A stretch of DNA of 61,740 bases from Terrisporobacter othiniensis. Its GTDB lineage: Bacteria; Bacillota; Clostridia; Peptostreptococcales; Peptostreptococcaceae. Within the stretch, counting starts at the first letter, position 1. Each line of letters starts with the position of its first letter. The position numbers and the translations under genes were made by a program. The stretch covers positions 1 through 61,740 of the forward strand of contig NZ_JWHR01000075.1 of assembly GCF_000808015.1 (NCBI RefSeq). Direction: 5' to 3'. The notes beneath the pieces are model-generated. The model saw nothing but the letters and a program-made list of their open reading frames with translations, ran no database searches and had not been told where the DNA came from. This document shows positions 36,470 to 46,437 of this stretch, in pieces.

Positions 36470-36500
36470 AAAGATTGGAACTTAGGTTCCAATCTTTTTC
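36468..36500. terminator. Terminator after the paralog pair
   Basis: AAAAAGATTGGAAC / GTTCCAATCTTTTT with a TTAG loop, starting inside the stop codon. Its symmetry and place between convergent genes mean it works on both strands. Confidence 0.92.
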
Positions 36501-36519
36501 TATGTAAAGATTATTTTAA

Positions 36520-36843
36520 TTACTTACATCTAAAGCTTCCACAATATGTTTCTGATGATAAGTTTGCACTATCTGCATTAGATGTTATAGCAACATCTCT
36601 CAGTGCACAAATATTACCTGCATTATTTACACATGTTTTTACGTTACAACTTAGAGAATTACATTGACTACCATCTAAAGCATTATTAGAAAAGTTACTA
36701 AAATTAGACTCACTTACAAAAGAACTACAACAAGTATTGTTACTAGTTCTTGCTTTTTTGCCATTTACGGATACTTTATTTGCGTAACAAGTACCATTGG
36801 TATTGTGAGCGCAGTTATTAACATTACAACCTACTAGTGTCAT
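36520..36843 (-). CDS. DUF1540 protein with two cysteine-rich repeats
   Basis: A 107-residue protein with two copies of the DUF1540 motif: VGCNVNNCAHNTNGTCYANK (about 4-23) and LSCNVKTCVNNAGNICALRD (about 63-82), each completed by a later cysteine pattern (NTCCSSF, TYCGSF). These are small proteins, common in clostridia, that probably bind a metal. No function is established to my knowledge. The ATG follows AAGGAGG on the minus strand. Confidence 0.85.
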   Translation of the reverse strand: MTLVGCNVNNCAHNTNGTCYANKVSVNGKKARTSNNTCCSSFVSESNFSNFSNNALDGSQCNSLSCNVKTCVNNAGNICALRDVAITSNADSANLSSETYCGSFRCK

Positions 36844-36983
36844 AATAATAAACCTCCTTTTAATTAATCAATAATTAGTATGGACTAAATTTACAAAAAA
36901 TATGATATTAAAAATTTAAAAATTGAATAATTTACATAGTATATTTTTTGATTTTATAGAAATAAAAGTCAAAAAATAGAAAT

Positions 36984-37018
36984 AAAAGCCAAGACTTAGT
37001 TTAAGAGATGGCTTAAAA
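36984..37018 (-). terminator. Hairpin after the 108-residue protein gene
   Basis: AAGCCA / TGGCTT stem, which on the minus strand continues into a TTTTATTT tail. Beside it a short direct repeat (ATAGAAATAAAAG, twice) lies at about 36957-36988. Confidence 0.6.
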
Positions 37019-37047
37019 AATTACACTTATTAAATTAAGAAAACTAT

Positions 37048-37374
37048 TTAAGATATTAACTTAGCATATAAATTTTTTCCCATCAAAACTCGAGCAATCA
37101 AAGATGCTGATAAAGGGTAAGATTTTGCCGGTTGCCAAATATTAATTAATTTCTTTTCAAAATCACTCAAAGAAGCAAGTTTATCACTTTCTATTGTTAA
37201 TGAATATTCTTTAGTAAAATCTCTAATTTTTAAAAAGTCTTCTAATGTAAGGTCATAGAAAAGTTGTGTGCTATGTTGGGGAGGTTTTAAAAAAATTATA
37301 TTTTGTTTAAACTCTATAAAGTCTAATCTATTAACCAAATTTTTGTTGTTTTCGTCCAATGAAATCGCCTCCAA
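37048..37374 (-). CDS. Hypothetical protein, 108 residues
   Basis: A soluble mixed-charge protein with no signal peptide or membrane segment and no cysteine motif. Notable stretches are LDFIEFKQNIIFLKPPQHST and NIWQPAKSYPLSASLIARVL. The ATG follows GGAGGCG on the minus strand, which supports it as a real gene. I do not recognise the family. It lies between the DUF1540 gene and the BofC-like gene, divergent from the latter. Confidence 0.65.
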   Translation of the reverse strand: MEAISLDENNKNLVNRLDFIEFKQNIIFLKPPQHSTQLFYDLTLEDFLKIRDFTKEYSLTIESDKLASLSDFEKKLINIWQPAKSYPLSASLIARVLMGKNLYAKLIS

Positions 37375-37517
37375 ATATTAAAAATAAAATATTACTCTAT
37401 AATATGTATAAAACTAGGCAAATGAGACAAAAATATCTTAATAAAAGTTACTATTTTTTCCTAAAATATGAAGGAAATACATCATATAAAAAATAACGTA
37501 AGTAAGGAGGTTATTTT

Positions 37518-38099
37518 ATGTTCGAAAAGAAAAAAGAATTTTCATGGAAAGTACCAACTTTAGTATTACTAGGAGTAATTGTTTTAGCTTGTGGAGTAGG
37601 TATTGGTATACAAGTTAGAGAGACCCAACAAGCTAGACAATCTCTTCAAGCAAAAACAGAATCAAAAGAAGTATTTAATCTTAATAAGGATTGTGAAATT
37701 TGGGTACAGGGACAAATAACAGGCAGCGGTACTTATGAAAGTCCAAAGATGCTTGGGACCATACCAAAGGATTTATTAGATAAAAGCAAAGATGAAATAG
37801 TGTCTTATTTTAAAGAGAAATATCCAAATAAAGAAATAGCAAGTATGAATCAATATGAAATTATTTTATGTAATGCACAAGCAAAAGAACCTTCAAAAGC
37901 AAATAAATATTCAATAGAAGAAAAAGATGGATTTGTATATGTATATAAATATGATAAGGACGGAGTAAAAACAGAATTAGAGAAAACTGATATATCTGTA
38001 GACTCTCTTCCAAAATCAGTACAAGAGGAATTATCATCAGGAATATTAGTAAATAGTGAAGATGACGCTTATACAAGATTAGAAAACTTTGAAAGCTAA
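37518..38099 (+). CDS. BofC C-terminal-domain protein
   Basis: A 193-residue protein with a membrane helix or uncleaved signal (about 12-33), then an outer domain. The end, KTDISVDSLPKSVQEELSSG followed by ILVNSEDDAYTRLENFES, is the typical ending of BofC from the sporulation literature, preceded by the usual KDGFVYVY strand. In Bacillus, BofC is a forespore protein that inhibits SpoIVB and so delays sigma-K activation. A SpoIVB-like peptidase is encoded 17 kb away in this window. The ATG follows AAGGAGG. Whether the inhibitor role holds here is inference. Confidence 0.82.
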   Translation: MFEKKKEFSWKVPTLVLLGVIVLACGVGIGIQVRETQQARQSLQAKTESKEVFNLNKDCEIWVQGQITGSGTYESPKMLGTIPKDLLDKSKDEIVSYFKEKYPNKEIASMNQYEIILCNAQAKEPSKANKYSIEEKDGFVYVYKYDKDGVKTELEKTDISVDSLPKSVQEELSSGILVNSEDDAYTRLENFES

Positions 38100-38126
38100 T
38101 CCTTAATACCTTTACATAAAAATATT

Positions 38127-38170
38127 AAATACCCTTATATAAAATTTTATATGAGGGTATTTAATTTTTT
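38127..38170 (+). terminator. Terminator between the bofC-like gene and ruvC
   Basis: AAATACCC(T)TATATAAAA / TTTTATATGAGGGTATTT long stem followed by TTTTTT. Confidence 0.88.
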
Positions 38171-38317
38171 TAAAAATGATTTAGTCTAGTTTTTAGGCAA
38201 TGAAAACTTATATGGAAATTTTTATAATGCTTCATATTACTCTAACTTTGCAATCATATGGTATAATATTAAAGAACATAAGTTTTGTATAAAGCTTCAT
38301 AGGAGGTTTTGAGTTTT

Positions 38318-38821
38318 ATGATAATATTAGGAATAGATCCAGGAATAGCTATAGTAGGTTATGGAATAATTGAATATAAAAATAATAAATTTAGAGTTAT
38401 TGATTATGGTGCAATAACTACTCCATCAACTATGAACACAACAAAAAGATTAGAGAGAATTTATAAAGGCATAGACCTTTTAATAAAAAATTATAATATA
38501 GATGAAGTTGGAGTAGAGGAGTTATTTTTCAATAAAAATGTAAAAACAGCAATTACAGTAGCTCAAGCTAGAGGAGTAATTTTACTGGGATGCTCACATA
38601 ATGATAAGCCAATTTATGAATATACACCATTACAAGTTAAACAAGGTGTAGTTGGATACGGAAGGGCGGATAAATATCAAGTACAGCAAATGGTTACTTC
38701 AATGCTGAACTTAAAAGAAATACCAAAACCTGATGATGTTGCCGATGCATTAGCTGTGGCAATATGTCATGCACATGCGAATAAATTAGAAAAGACATTA
38801 AAAAATATAGGTATGAAATAA
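38318..38821 (+). CDS. ruvC: Holliday junction resolvase RuvC
   Basis: A 167-residue endonuclease that cuts Holliday junctions during recombinational repair. Acidic catalytic residues are visible: D7 in LGIDPGIAIVGYG, E in VGVEELFFNKN, and Asp in PDDVADALAVAICH. AGGAGG is at 38301-38306. I prefer the ATG at 38318, since the in-frame TTG at 38309 is only two bases from that site. It is first in ruvC-ruvA-ruvB. Confidence 0.97.
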   Translation: MIILGIDPGIAIVGYGIIEYKNNKFRVIDYGAITTPSTMNTTKRLERIYKGIDLLIKNYNIDEVGVEELFFNKNVKTAITVAQARGVILLGCSHNDKPIYEYTPLQVKQGVVGYGRADKYQVQQMVTSMLNLKEIPKPDDVADALAVAICHAHANKLEKTLKNIGMK

Positions 38822-38833
38822 AAGGAGAAAATT

Positions 38834-39436
38834 ATGTATAGCTACATAAAGGGAATTATAGAAGAAATTAGTTTAGATCATGTTGTTATTGATAACAATG
38901 GAATAGGATATAAAATAAATGCTTCGGCTAATACTATAATGAAAGTACAATTAGGACATGAGTGTAAAATTTATACAAAACTCATAGTAAAAGAAGATGA
39001 TATGAGCCTTTGTGGATTTTATGATAAAGAAGAATTAAGAATGTTTGAACTACTTACATCTATCTCAAAAATAGGACCAAAAGTAGGGCTTGGAATTTTA
39101 TCTTTTGCTTCACCAAAACAAATTGGAGCATATATACTAAGCGAAGATATAGCAAAATTATCAAAAGCTCCAGGAGTAGGTAAAAAGACAGCAGAAAGAA
39201 TAGTGTTAGAGCTTAAGGATAAAATAGACAAAAATAATGTGGAATTTGAGGCAACATTATTAACTAGTCAGCCAATCGTAGTTTCACAAGACGAAGCAGT
39301 TGATGCATTAGTAGCATTAGGATATTCTTTACAAGAATCAAAAGACGCTGTACAAAAATGTAAAAAAGATGGATTAAATACAGAGGATATTATTAAAAAA
39401 TCATTAAGTTATTTAATGAGCAAATCTTTAAGATAA
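38834..39436 (+). CDS. ruvA: Holliday junction DNA-binding protein RuvA
   Basis: A 200-residue protein that binds four-way junctions and recruits RuvB. Domain I (OB fold) spans about 1-62. The helix-hairpin-helix motifs are ISKIGPKVGLGILS and LSKAPGVGKKTAERIVLELKD. A C-terminal UBA-like domain (about 150-200) binds RuvB. It is 12 bases after ruvC, with AAAGGAG. Confidence 0.97.
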   Translation: MYSYIKGIIEEISLDHVVIDNNGIGYKINASANTIMKVQLGHECKIYTKLIVKEDDMSLCGFYDKEELRMFELLTSISKIGPKVGLGILSFASPKQIGAYILSEDIAKLSKAPGVGKKTAERIVLELKDKIDKNNVEFEATLLTSQPIVVSQDEAVDALVALGYSLQESKDAVQKCKKDGLNTEDIIKKSLSYLMSKSLR

Positions 39437-39456
39437 TAAAGGAAGGGGGAAGTTAA

Positions 39457-40473
39457 TTGTACGGATTTGAAGATGAAGATAGAATAATTACATCAAGCAT
39501 GCAAAATGATGATGTGGATATAGAAAATAATTTAAGACCTAAATTTTTAGCAGATTATTTAGGACAAGAAAAAGCTAAAGAACAATTATCTATATTTATT
39601 GAAGCTGCAAAGAGTAGAAATGAACCACTAGATCATGTTCTCCTATATGGGCCTCCTGGTCTTGGTAAAACTACTCTGGCAAGTATTATAGCCAGTGAAA
39701 TGGGTGTTAACCTAAGAATAACATCAGGTCCAGCTATAGAAAGAGCAGGCGATTTGGCAGCAATATTAACAAATTTAAATGAAAATGATGTACTATTTAT
39801 AGATGAAATACACAGAATAAATAGAAGTGTAGAAGAAGTTCTATACCCTGCCATGGAAGATTATTGTATAGATATAATCATAGGTAAGGGTCCATCTGCC
39901 AGAAGTATAAGACTTGATTTACCTAAGTTTACCCTTATTGGAGCGACAACAAGAGCAGGTATGCTTACAAACCCACTTAGAGATAGATTTGGAGTTATAT
40001 GCAAACTTGACTACTATACAGTTGATGAATTAACAAATATAGTAATAAGATCGGCTAATATATTAGGTGCAGAAATTGAACATAGAGGAGCAATGGAAAT
40101 TGCCAGACGTTCTAGAGGAACACCAAGGATAGCCAATAGACTGCTAAAAAGAGTTAGAGATTATGCACAGGTTAGGGCGGACGGGAATATAACATCAGAG
40201 GTTGCAGACCAAGCTTTAGAAATGATAGGTGTAGATAGTTTAGGATTAGACTATGTGGATGAAAAATTATTATTAACAATAATAAATAAATTTAAAGGTG
40301 GACCTGTAGGATTGGATACCTTGGCATCTTCTATAGGAGAAGATAGAAATACAATAGAAGATGTTTACGAGCCATATCTACTTCAACTTGGTTTTATCAA
40401 TAGAAGTCCAAGAGGAAGAATAGCTATGCCAAATGCTTATAAACATTTAAATATAAATTATCCAGAAAAGTAG
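39457..40473 (+). CDS. ruvB: Holliday junction branch-migration ATPase RuvB
   Basis: A 338-residue AAA+ motor. Walker A is [11 protein letters not shown], Walker B is VLFIDEIH, sensor 1 is IGATTRAG, and the arginine finger region is RDRFGV. The C-terminal winged helix ends [16 protein letters not shown]. The start is a TTG after GGAAGGGGGA with six-base spacing; no ATG fits. Confidence 0.97.
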   Translation: MYGFEDEDRIITSSMQNDDVDIENNLRPKFLADYLGQEKAKEQLSIFIEAAKSRNEPLDHVLLYGPPGLGKTTLASIIASEMGVNLRITSGPAIERAGDLAAILTNLNENDVLFIDEIHRINRSVEEVLYPAMEDYCIDIIIGKGPSARSIRLDLPKFTLIGATTRAGMLTNPLRDRFGVICKLDYYTVDELTNIVIRSANILGAEIEHRGAMEIARRSRGTPRIANRLLKRVRDYAQVRADGNITSEVADQALEMIGVDSLGLDYVDEKLLLTIINKFKGGPVGLDTLASSIGEDRNTIEDVYEPYLLQLGFINRSPRGRIAMPNAYKHLNINYPEK

Positions 40474-40589
40474 AATAATAGTATTACACATATAAATGTA
40501 CGAATTCTTATAGTAGAAAAAAATTGGATTTTTTGTTATCATGGTAATTGTATGTTTAAGGTAATATATTTTTGAAAGGACGTTTAACA

Positions 40590-41615
40590 TTGAAAACAAG
40601 CGATTTTTATTTTGATTTACCAGAAGAATTAATTGCTCAAGTACCTATTTTGGACAGATCAAGTTCTAAGTTAATGGTACTAGACAAAGAAACAGGTGAA
40701 GTAAGTCATAAAATTTTTAAAGACATAATAGATTATTTAAATCCAGGAGATTGTCTTGTATTGAACGATACAAGAGTTATTCCTGCAAGACTAATTGGTT
40801 CTAAAGAAGGAACTGGTGGAAAAATAGAGTTTTTACTTTTAAAAAGAAATGAAGATGATACTTGGGAAACTTTAGTTAAACCAGGTAAAAGAGCTAAAAT
40901 AGGTACAAGATTTTCATTTGGTGAGGGAAAACTTATAGCTGAAGTTGTTGGAATGGGCGATGATGGAGCTAGAATTGTAAAATTTGAGTATGAAGGTATT
41001 TTTGAAGAAGTTTTAGATGAGCTAGGAAATATGCCACTACCACCATATATAACAGAAAGATTAGAAGAACGAGAAAGATATCAAACAGTTTATTCTAAGC
41101 ATAATGGATCAGCAGCAGCACCGACAGCAGGTTTACATTTTACGGATGAATTACTACAAAAGATTAAGGACAAGGGTGTAGACTTAGCTTTTGTAACTCT
41201 ACATGTTGGACTTGGTACTTTCAGACCTGTAAAAGTAGATGATGTTTTAGAACATGATATGCATTCTGAGTATTATATGGTTACACAGGAAGCAGCAGAT
41301 AAAATTAATAAGGCAAAAGAAAATGGTAATAGAGTAATAACAGTGGGTACAACAAGTACTAGAACTATAGAATCTGTAGCTGATGAAAATGGAAGAATGA
41401 AAGCAGCATCAGGATGGACAAAAATATTTATTTATCCAGGATATAAGTTTAAAGTTGTAGATAACCTAATTACAAACTTCCATTTGCCAGAGTCAACACT
41501 AATAATGTTAGTAAGTGCTCTTGCTGGAAAAGAAAATGTATTAAATGCATATAAATGTGCAGTAGAAAATCATTATAGATTCTTTAGTTTTGGGGATGCA
41601 ATGTTTATAAAATAA
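40590..41615 (+). CDS. queA: S-adenosylmethionine:tRNA ribosyltransferase-isomerase QueA
   Basis: A 341-residue enzyme that adds the epoxycyclopentane part of queuosine to tRNA, using the ribosyl part of SAM. The start is a TTG giving [17 protein letters not shown], the usual QueA N-terminus; AAAGGA (40575-40580) lies nine bases before it. Conserved parts include [32 protein letters not shown] and NFHLPESTL. It works one step after Tgt, encoded just downstream. Confidence 0.96.
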   Translation: MKTSDFYFDLPEELIAQVPILDRSSSKLMVLDKETGEVSHKIFKDIIDYLNPGDCLVLNDTRVIPARLIGSKEGTGGKIEFLLLKRNEDDTWETLVKPGKRAKIGTRFSFGEGKLIAEVVGMGDDGARIVKFEYEGIFEEVLDELGNMPLPPYITERLEERERYQTVYSKHNGSAAAPTAGLHFTDELLQKIKDKGVDLAFVTLHVGLGTFRPVKVDDVLEHDMHSEYYMVTQEAADKINKAKENGNRVITVGTTSTRTIESVADENGRMKAASGWTKIFIYPGYKFKVVDNLITNFHLPESTLIMLVSALAGKENVLNAYKCAVENHYRFFSFGDAMFIK

Positions 41616-41633
41616 TAATAAAGGGGATATATT

Positions 41634-43282
<1,649 letters not shown>

Positions 43283-43358
43283 TTATAATGAAATTGAGCT
43301 ATAATGTTTATTATACTTTTATTTAAAGAAGTAATAAACATATGAAGGAGTGAAAACT

Positions 43359-43634
43359 ATGGATAAAAACATGATAATATCTATTGTTTATATGGTTGCG
43401 TTATTTGCAATTTTCTATTTCTTATTCATAAGACCTCAAAGAAAAAAAGAAAAACAATTAGATCAATTAAGATCAAGTCTAGAAGTAGGACAAATGGTTA
43501 CTACAATAGGTGGAATGTTAGCAACTATAGCTAAAGTTGAAGATGAGTTTGTTGTTCTAGAAGTAGGACCAAATAGAACTAAAATGCCATTTAAAAAATG
43601 GGCTATAGCTTCTGTTGAGAAAAAAGAAAATTAA
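43359..43634 (+). CDS. yajC: Preprotein translocase subunit YajC
   Basis: A 91-residue accessory subunit of the Sec translocase. One N-terminal membrane helix (about 5-24) is followed by RPQRKKEKQLDQLRSSLEVG and the small basic domain with VTTIGGMLATIAKVEDEFVV. The ATG at 43359 follows GAAGGAG (43344-43350) at good distance; an in-frame GTG overlaps that site. secDF, often next to yajC, is absent here. Confidence 0.95.
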   Translation: MDKNMIISIVYMVALFAIFYFLFIRPQRKKEKQLDQLRSSLEVGQMVTTIGGMLATIAKVEDEFVVLEVGPNRTKMPFKKWAIASVEKKEN

Positions 43635-43649
43635 TAATTAGTAATTTTA

Positions 43650-43692
43650 AATCTCCCTAAGGAATATATATATTTCGAGGGGAGGTTTTTTT
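43650..43692 (+). terminator. Terminator whose 3' arm is the next gene's ribosome site
   Basis: AAATCTCCCT...GGAATATA pairs with TATATTTC...GGGGAGGTTT, followed by seven T (43686-43692). The right arm contains GGGGAGG (43679-43685), the Shine-Dalgarno of the gene that starts at 43693, directly after the T run. The same hairpin could end yajC transcripts and hide that ribosome site in any that read through. Confidence 0.75.
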
Positions 43693-44055
43693 ATGACCAA
43701 AACAATACATATATTAAAAGGGCTAGGCTATGCTTACATAATCACATTAATAGTTTTATTAGTTTATAACTTATTATTGACTTATACTAGTGTATCTGCA
43801 GATTCAGTTTCAATAGTTACCTCATTTATAACCACAATTTCAGCAGCTTTTGGTGGGTTTTATGCTTGTAAACATATACAGGAAAAGGGACTTATATATG
43901 GTTTTATAGTAGGTATATCTTACATAATATTACTTATAATTATGTTTTACTTAGCTAAAGAAAATTACATATTTGATATTACAATACTATATAAAGCAAT
44001 ACTTGTCTCCATAGCTGGAGGAATAGGCGGAGTATTAGGTGTAAACTTCAAATAA
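43693..44055 (+). CDS. TIGR04086-type small membrane protein
   Basis: A 120-residue protein with four membrane helices. Helix 2 (VSIVTSFITTISAAFGGFYA, then CKHIQEKGLIYG) and the glycine-rich end (SIAGGIGGVLGVNFK) fit the TIGR04086 family as I recall it, which is often found near yajC and the SCIFF peptide gene in clostridia. Function is unknown. By position it might help export or handle the SCIFF product, but this is only inference. The ATG lies seven bases after GGGGAGG, inside a terminator-like hairpin. Confidence 0.75.
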   Translation: MTKTIHILKGLGYAYIITLIVLLVYNLLLTYTSVSADSVSIVTSFITTISAAFGGFYACKHIQEKGLIYGFIVGISYIILLIIMFYLAKENYIFDITILYKAILVSIAGGIGGVLGVNFK

Positions 44056-44056
44056 G

Positions 44057-44085
44057 TTCCAAAATATGATAAATTATGGTATAAT
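44057..44085 (+). promoter_or_regulatory. Promoter of scfA
   Basis: TTCCAA (44057-44062), 17 bases, then TATAAT (44080-44085) preceded by TGG, an extended -10. It lies 35 bases before the scfA start, directly after the TIGR04086 gene stop. Confidence 0.7.
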
Positions 44086-44119
44086 TATTAGCAGTTAATC
44101 AGAAACAGGAGGTAGTAAA

Positions 44120-44263
44120 ATGGCTAAAAAGCATATAAAAACTTTATCAAATGCTACGTTAAAAGAAAGTGCAGTTAAAGGTGGATGTGGAGAATGTCAA
44201 ACATCTTGTCAATCTGCTTGTAAAACTTCTTGTACAGTTGCAAACCAAGAGTGTGAAAGATAA
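44120..44263 (+). CDS. scfA: SCIFF ribosomal peptide precursor (six cysteines in forty-five)
   Basis: A 47-residue RiPP precursor, one of the most conserved small peptides of Clostridia. The leader MAKKHIKTLSNATLKESAVK is followed by a core with six cysteines: C23, C26, C30, C34, C38 and C45. The maturase ScfB forms thioether links from Cys to nearby residues. In the studied homolog (CteA/CteB) Cys32 joins Thr37. The same i/i+5 spacing exists here as C34-T39. The ATG follows AGGAGG. It has its own promoter, and a hairpin separates it from scfB. The biological role of SCIFF is unknown. Confidence 0.95.
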   Translation: MAKKHIKTLSNATLKESAVKGGCGECQTSCQSACKTSCTVANQECER

Positions 44264-44286
44264 TTTAAATAATATTATTCTAGATT

Positions 44287-44321
44287 GTGGGGGTATTACA
44301 GGTAATACCCTCACTTTGTTT
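44287..44321 (+). terminator. Hairpin between scfA and scfB
   Basis: GTGGGGGTATTAC / GTAATACCCTCAC with one G-T pair and a minimal loop, followed by TTTGTTTG. It would let the peptide be made in excess over its maturase. Confidence 0.82.
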
Positions 44322-44346
44322 GTATATAAATTATTTTTATAAAAAA

Positions 44347-44376
44347 TTTACATATATTTTATGATAGGTATATAAT
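44347..44376 (+). promoter_or_regulatory. Promoter of scfB
   Basis: TTTACA (44347-44352), 18 bases, TATAAT (44371-44376), 30 bases before the scfB ATG. It gives the maturase its own transcription start after the hairpin. Confidence 0.7.
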
Positions 44377-44405
44377 AAGAGTATTAAAAATTAGGAGGAC
44401 ATATT

Positions 44406-45779
44406 ATGAGTATGATACATAAATTTTCCATGGATGGATACAATATTGTTTTAGATGTGAACGGAGGAAGTGTTCATGTATTAGATGATGTTGCGTACAA
44501 TCTTGTAGATTTATTTGAAGAAAAATCTATGGAAGAAATAGTAGAGTCCTTAAATAAGGATTATACTAAAGAACAAATAGAAGAAGCGTATGAAGAGGTA
44601 AAATCTTTAAAAGAAGAAGGTCTTTTATTTACAGAAGATACATATGAAACTCACCCAAGCTTTGTAAATAGAAAAAAAGTAGTAAAAGCATTATGTTTAC
44701 ATGTTTCACATGACTGCAACTTAAAATGTAAATACTGCTTTGCTTCACAAGGTGATTTTGGTGGAGAAAAAGAAATGATGAGCTTTGAAACAGGTAAAAG
44801 AGCCATAGATTATCTTATCGCTAATTCAGGGAATAGAAGAAATTTAGAAATAGACTTCTTTGGTGGAGAGCCACTAATGAACTTTGATGTAGTAAAACAA
44901 TTAGTTGCTTATGGTAGAAAAGTTGAAAAAGAAAATAATAAAAACATAAGATTTACTATAACTACTAATGGAATATTATTAGATGATGAGAAGATTGATT
45001 ATATAAATGAAAATATGCATAATGCAGTATTAAGTTTAGATGGAAGAAAAGAAATAAATGATAACATGAGACCGACAGTTAATGATAAGGGAAGTTATGA
45101 TGTTATCATGCCTAAATTTAAAAAGTTAGTAGAAAAAAGAGATAAAGATAAATACTATTATATTAGAGGGACATTTACTAGAGATAACTTAGATTTCTCT
45201 GAAGATGTACTTCATTTTGCTGATGAAGGATTTGAATTAACATCAGTAGAGCCAGTTGTTGGAGATGAAAGTAATCCATATGCATTAAGAGAAGAAGACA
45301 TGGAAAAAGTCTTTAATGAATACGAAAAATTAGCAAAAGAGTATGCAAAAAGAAAGTTAGATGGTGATGATTTTACTTTCTTCCATTTTGTAATAGACTT
45401 AAATCAAGGACCATGTGTGATAAAAAGAATAACTGGCTGTGGTGCTGGAAATGAATACTTAGCAGTAACACCAAATGGAGACATATACCCATGTCATCAG
45501 TTTGTAGGAAATGATGATTTTAAATTAGCTAATATAATGGATGAGGAGATAGTTATACCTCAGGAAATAAGTAATATGTTTAGAGATGCTCATGTTTACT
45601 CTAAAGAAGATTGTAAAAAATGTTGGAATAAATTCTACTGTTCAGGTGGATGTCATGCTAACGCAATAAACTTTAATAATGATATTAGAAAACCATATGA
45701 ATTAGGTTGTGAAATGCAAAAGAAAAGAACTGAATGTTCTATAATGATTCAAGCAAAATTAATGTTGGAAGGAGAATAG
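44406..45779 (+). CDS. scfB: SCIFF radical SAM maturase
   Basis: A 457-residue radical SAM/SPASM enzyme that makes thioether crosslinks in ScfA. The N-terminal PqqD-like recognition domain (about 1-85; YNIVLDVNGGSVHVLDD) binds the leader. The SAM cluster motif is C-x3-C-x2-C in HDCNLKCKYCFASQG. Two auxiliary clusters are expected from the C-terminal cysteines (GCGAGNEYLAV, DIYPCHQF, CKKCWNKFYCSGGCHAN). The start is the ATG seven bases after AGGAGG. The stop is two bases before the gamma-carbonic anhydrase-like gene. Confidence 0.96.
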   Translation: MSMIHKFSMDGYNIVLDVNGGSVHVLDDVAYNLVDLFEEKSMEEIVESLNKDYTKEQIEEAYEEVKSLKEEGLLFTEDTYETHPSFVNRKKVVKALCLHVSHDCNLKCKYCFASQGDFGGEKEMMSFETGKRAIDYLIANSGNRRNLEIDFFGGEPLMNFDVVKQLVAYGRKVEKENNKNIRFTITTNGILLDDEKIDYINENMHNAVLSLDGRKEINDNMRPTVNDKGSYDVIMPKFKKLVEKRDKDKYYYIRGTFTRDNLDFSEDVLHFADEGFELTSVEPVVGDESNPYALREEDMEKVFNEYEKLAKEYAKRKLDGDDFTFFHFVIDLNQGPCVIKRITGCGAGNEYLAVTPNGDIYPCHQFVGNDDFKLANIMDEEIVIPQEISNMFRDAHVYSKEDCKKCWNKFYCSGGCHANAINFNNDIRKPYELGCEMQKKRTECSIMIQAKLMLEGE

Positions 45780-45781
45780 AA

Positions 45782-46279
45782 ATGATAAAAGGGTTTGAAG
45801 GGATAAAACCTACTATTGATGATTCTGTTTTTGTAGCAGAAACTGCTGACATAATAGGCAATGTTATAGTCGAAAAAAATGCAAGTATTTGGTATAAGGC
45901 AGTTTTAAGAGGTGATGATAGTCCAATTATAGTTGGAGAAAATTCAAATGTACAAGATGGAACTATAGTTCATTGTGGAGAAGAAGAAGCAACGGTTATC
46001 GGCAAACATGTAACTATAGGACATGCGGCTATTATTCATGGATGTAAAATAGGTGACTACAGCTTAATTGGAATGGGTTCAACTATCCTTGACAATGCAG
46101 AAATTGGAGAATTTACTATGGTTGGAGCAGGTAGCTTGGTAACGGGTAAAAAATTCCCACCAGGAGTTTTATTATTAGGATCACCTGCAAAGGTTATAAG
46201 GGAATTAACTGATGAAGAAAAAGAAAGCCTAAAAAAATCAGCTTTACATTATGTAGAAATGGGTAAAAAGCATAAGTAA
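45782..46279 (+). CDS. Gamma-carbonic anhydrase-like hexapeptide-repeat protein
   Basis: A 165-residue left-handed beta-helix protein of the YrdA/PaaY/gamma-carbonic anhydrase group. Hexapeptide repeats run from about 12 to 125. Metal-site histidines are in TIVHCGEEEATVIGKHVTIG and HAAIIHGCKIGD. The C-terminus is a helix. The start at 45782 follows GGAAGGAG and lies two bases after the scfB stop. A longer reading into scfB has no ribosome site. It is probably cotranslated with scfB; any role in the SCIFF pathway is not known. Confidence 0.9.
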   Translation: MIKGFEGIKPTIDDSVFVAETADIIGNVIVEKNASIWYKAVLRGDDSPIIVGENSNVQDGTIVHCGEEEATVIGKHVTIGHAAIIHGCKIGDYSLIGMGSTILDNAEIGEFTMVGAGSLVTGKKFPPGVLLLGSPAKVIRELTDEEKESLKKSALHYVEMGKKHK

Positions 46280-46310
46280 TTTATAATTTAAATAATAATT
46301 ATATAAAGTA

Positions 46311-46341
46311 AAAAGGAGCAATATATGAATTGCTCCTTTTT
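46311..46341 (+). terminator. Terminator of the scfB operon
   Basis: AAAAGGAGCAAT / ATTGCTCCTTTT with loop ATATGA, then T, 31 bases after the stop. Confidence 0.93.
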
Positions 46342-46437
46342 ATTGCGATAAAATTTTTAGTATTAGATTATGGCATATAAGTTAATAATATTATAATATT
46401 TAAGTATAAGTACAAAGAAAATATGAGGTGAGAGCTT

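Noticed and set aside
36940..36990. Start of a CRISPR-like repeat array (ATAGAAATAAAAG twice)
   Set aside because: Only two short AT-rich copies with no regular spacers; simple-sequence duplication is enough to explain it.
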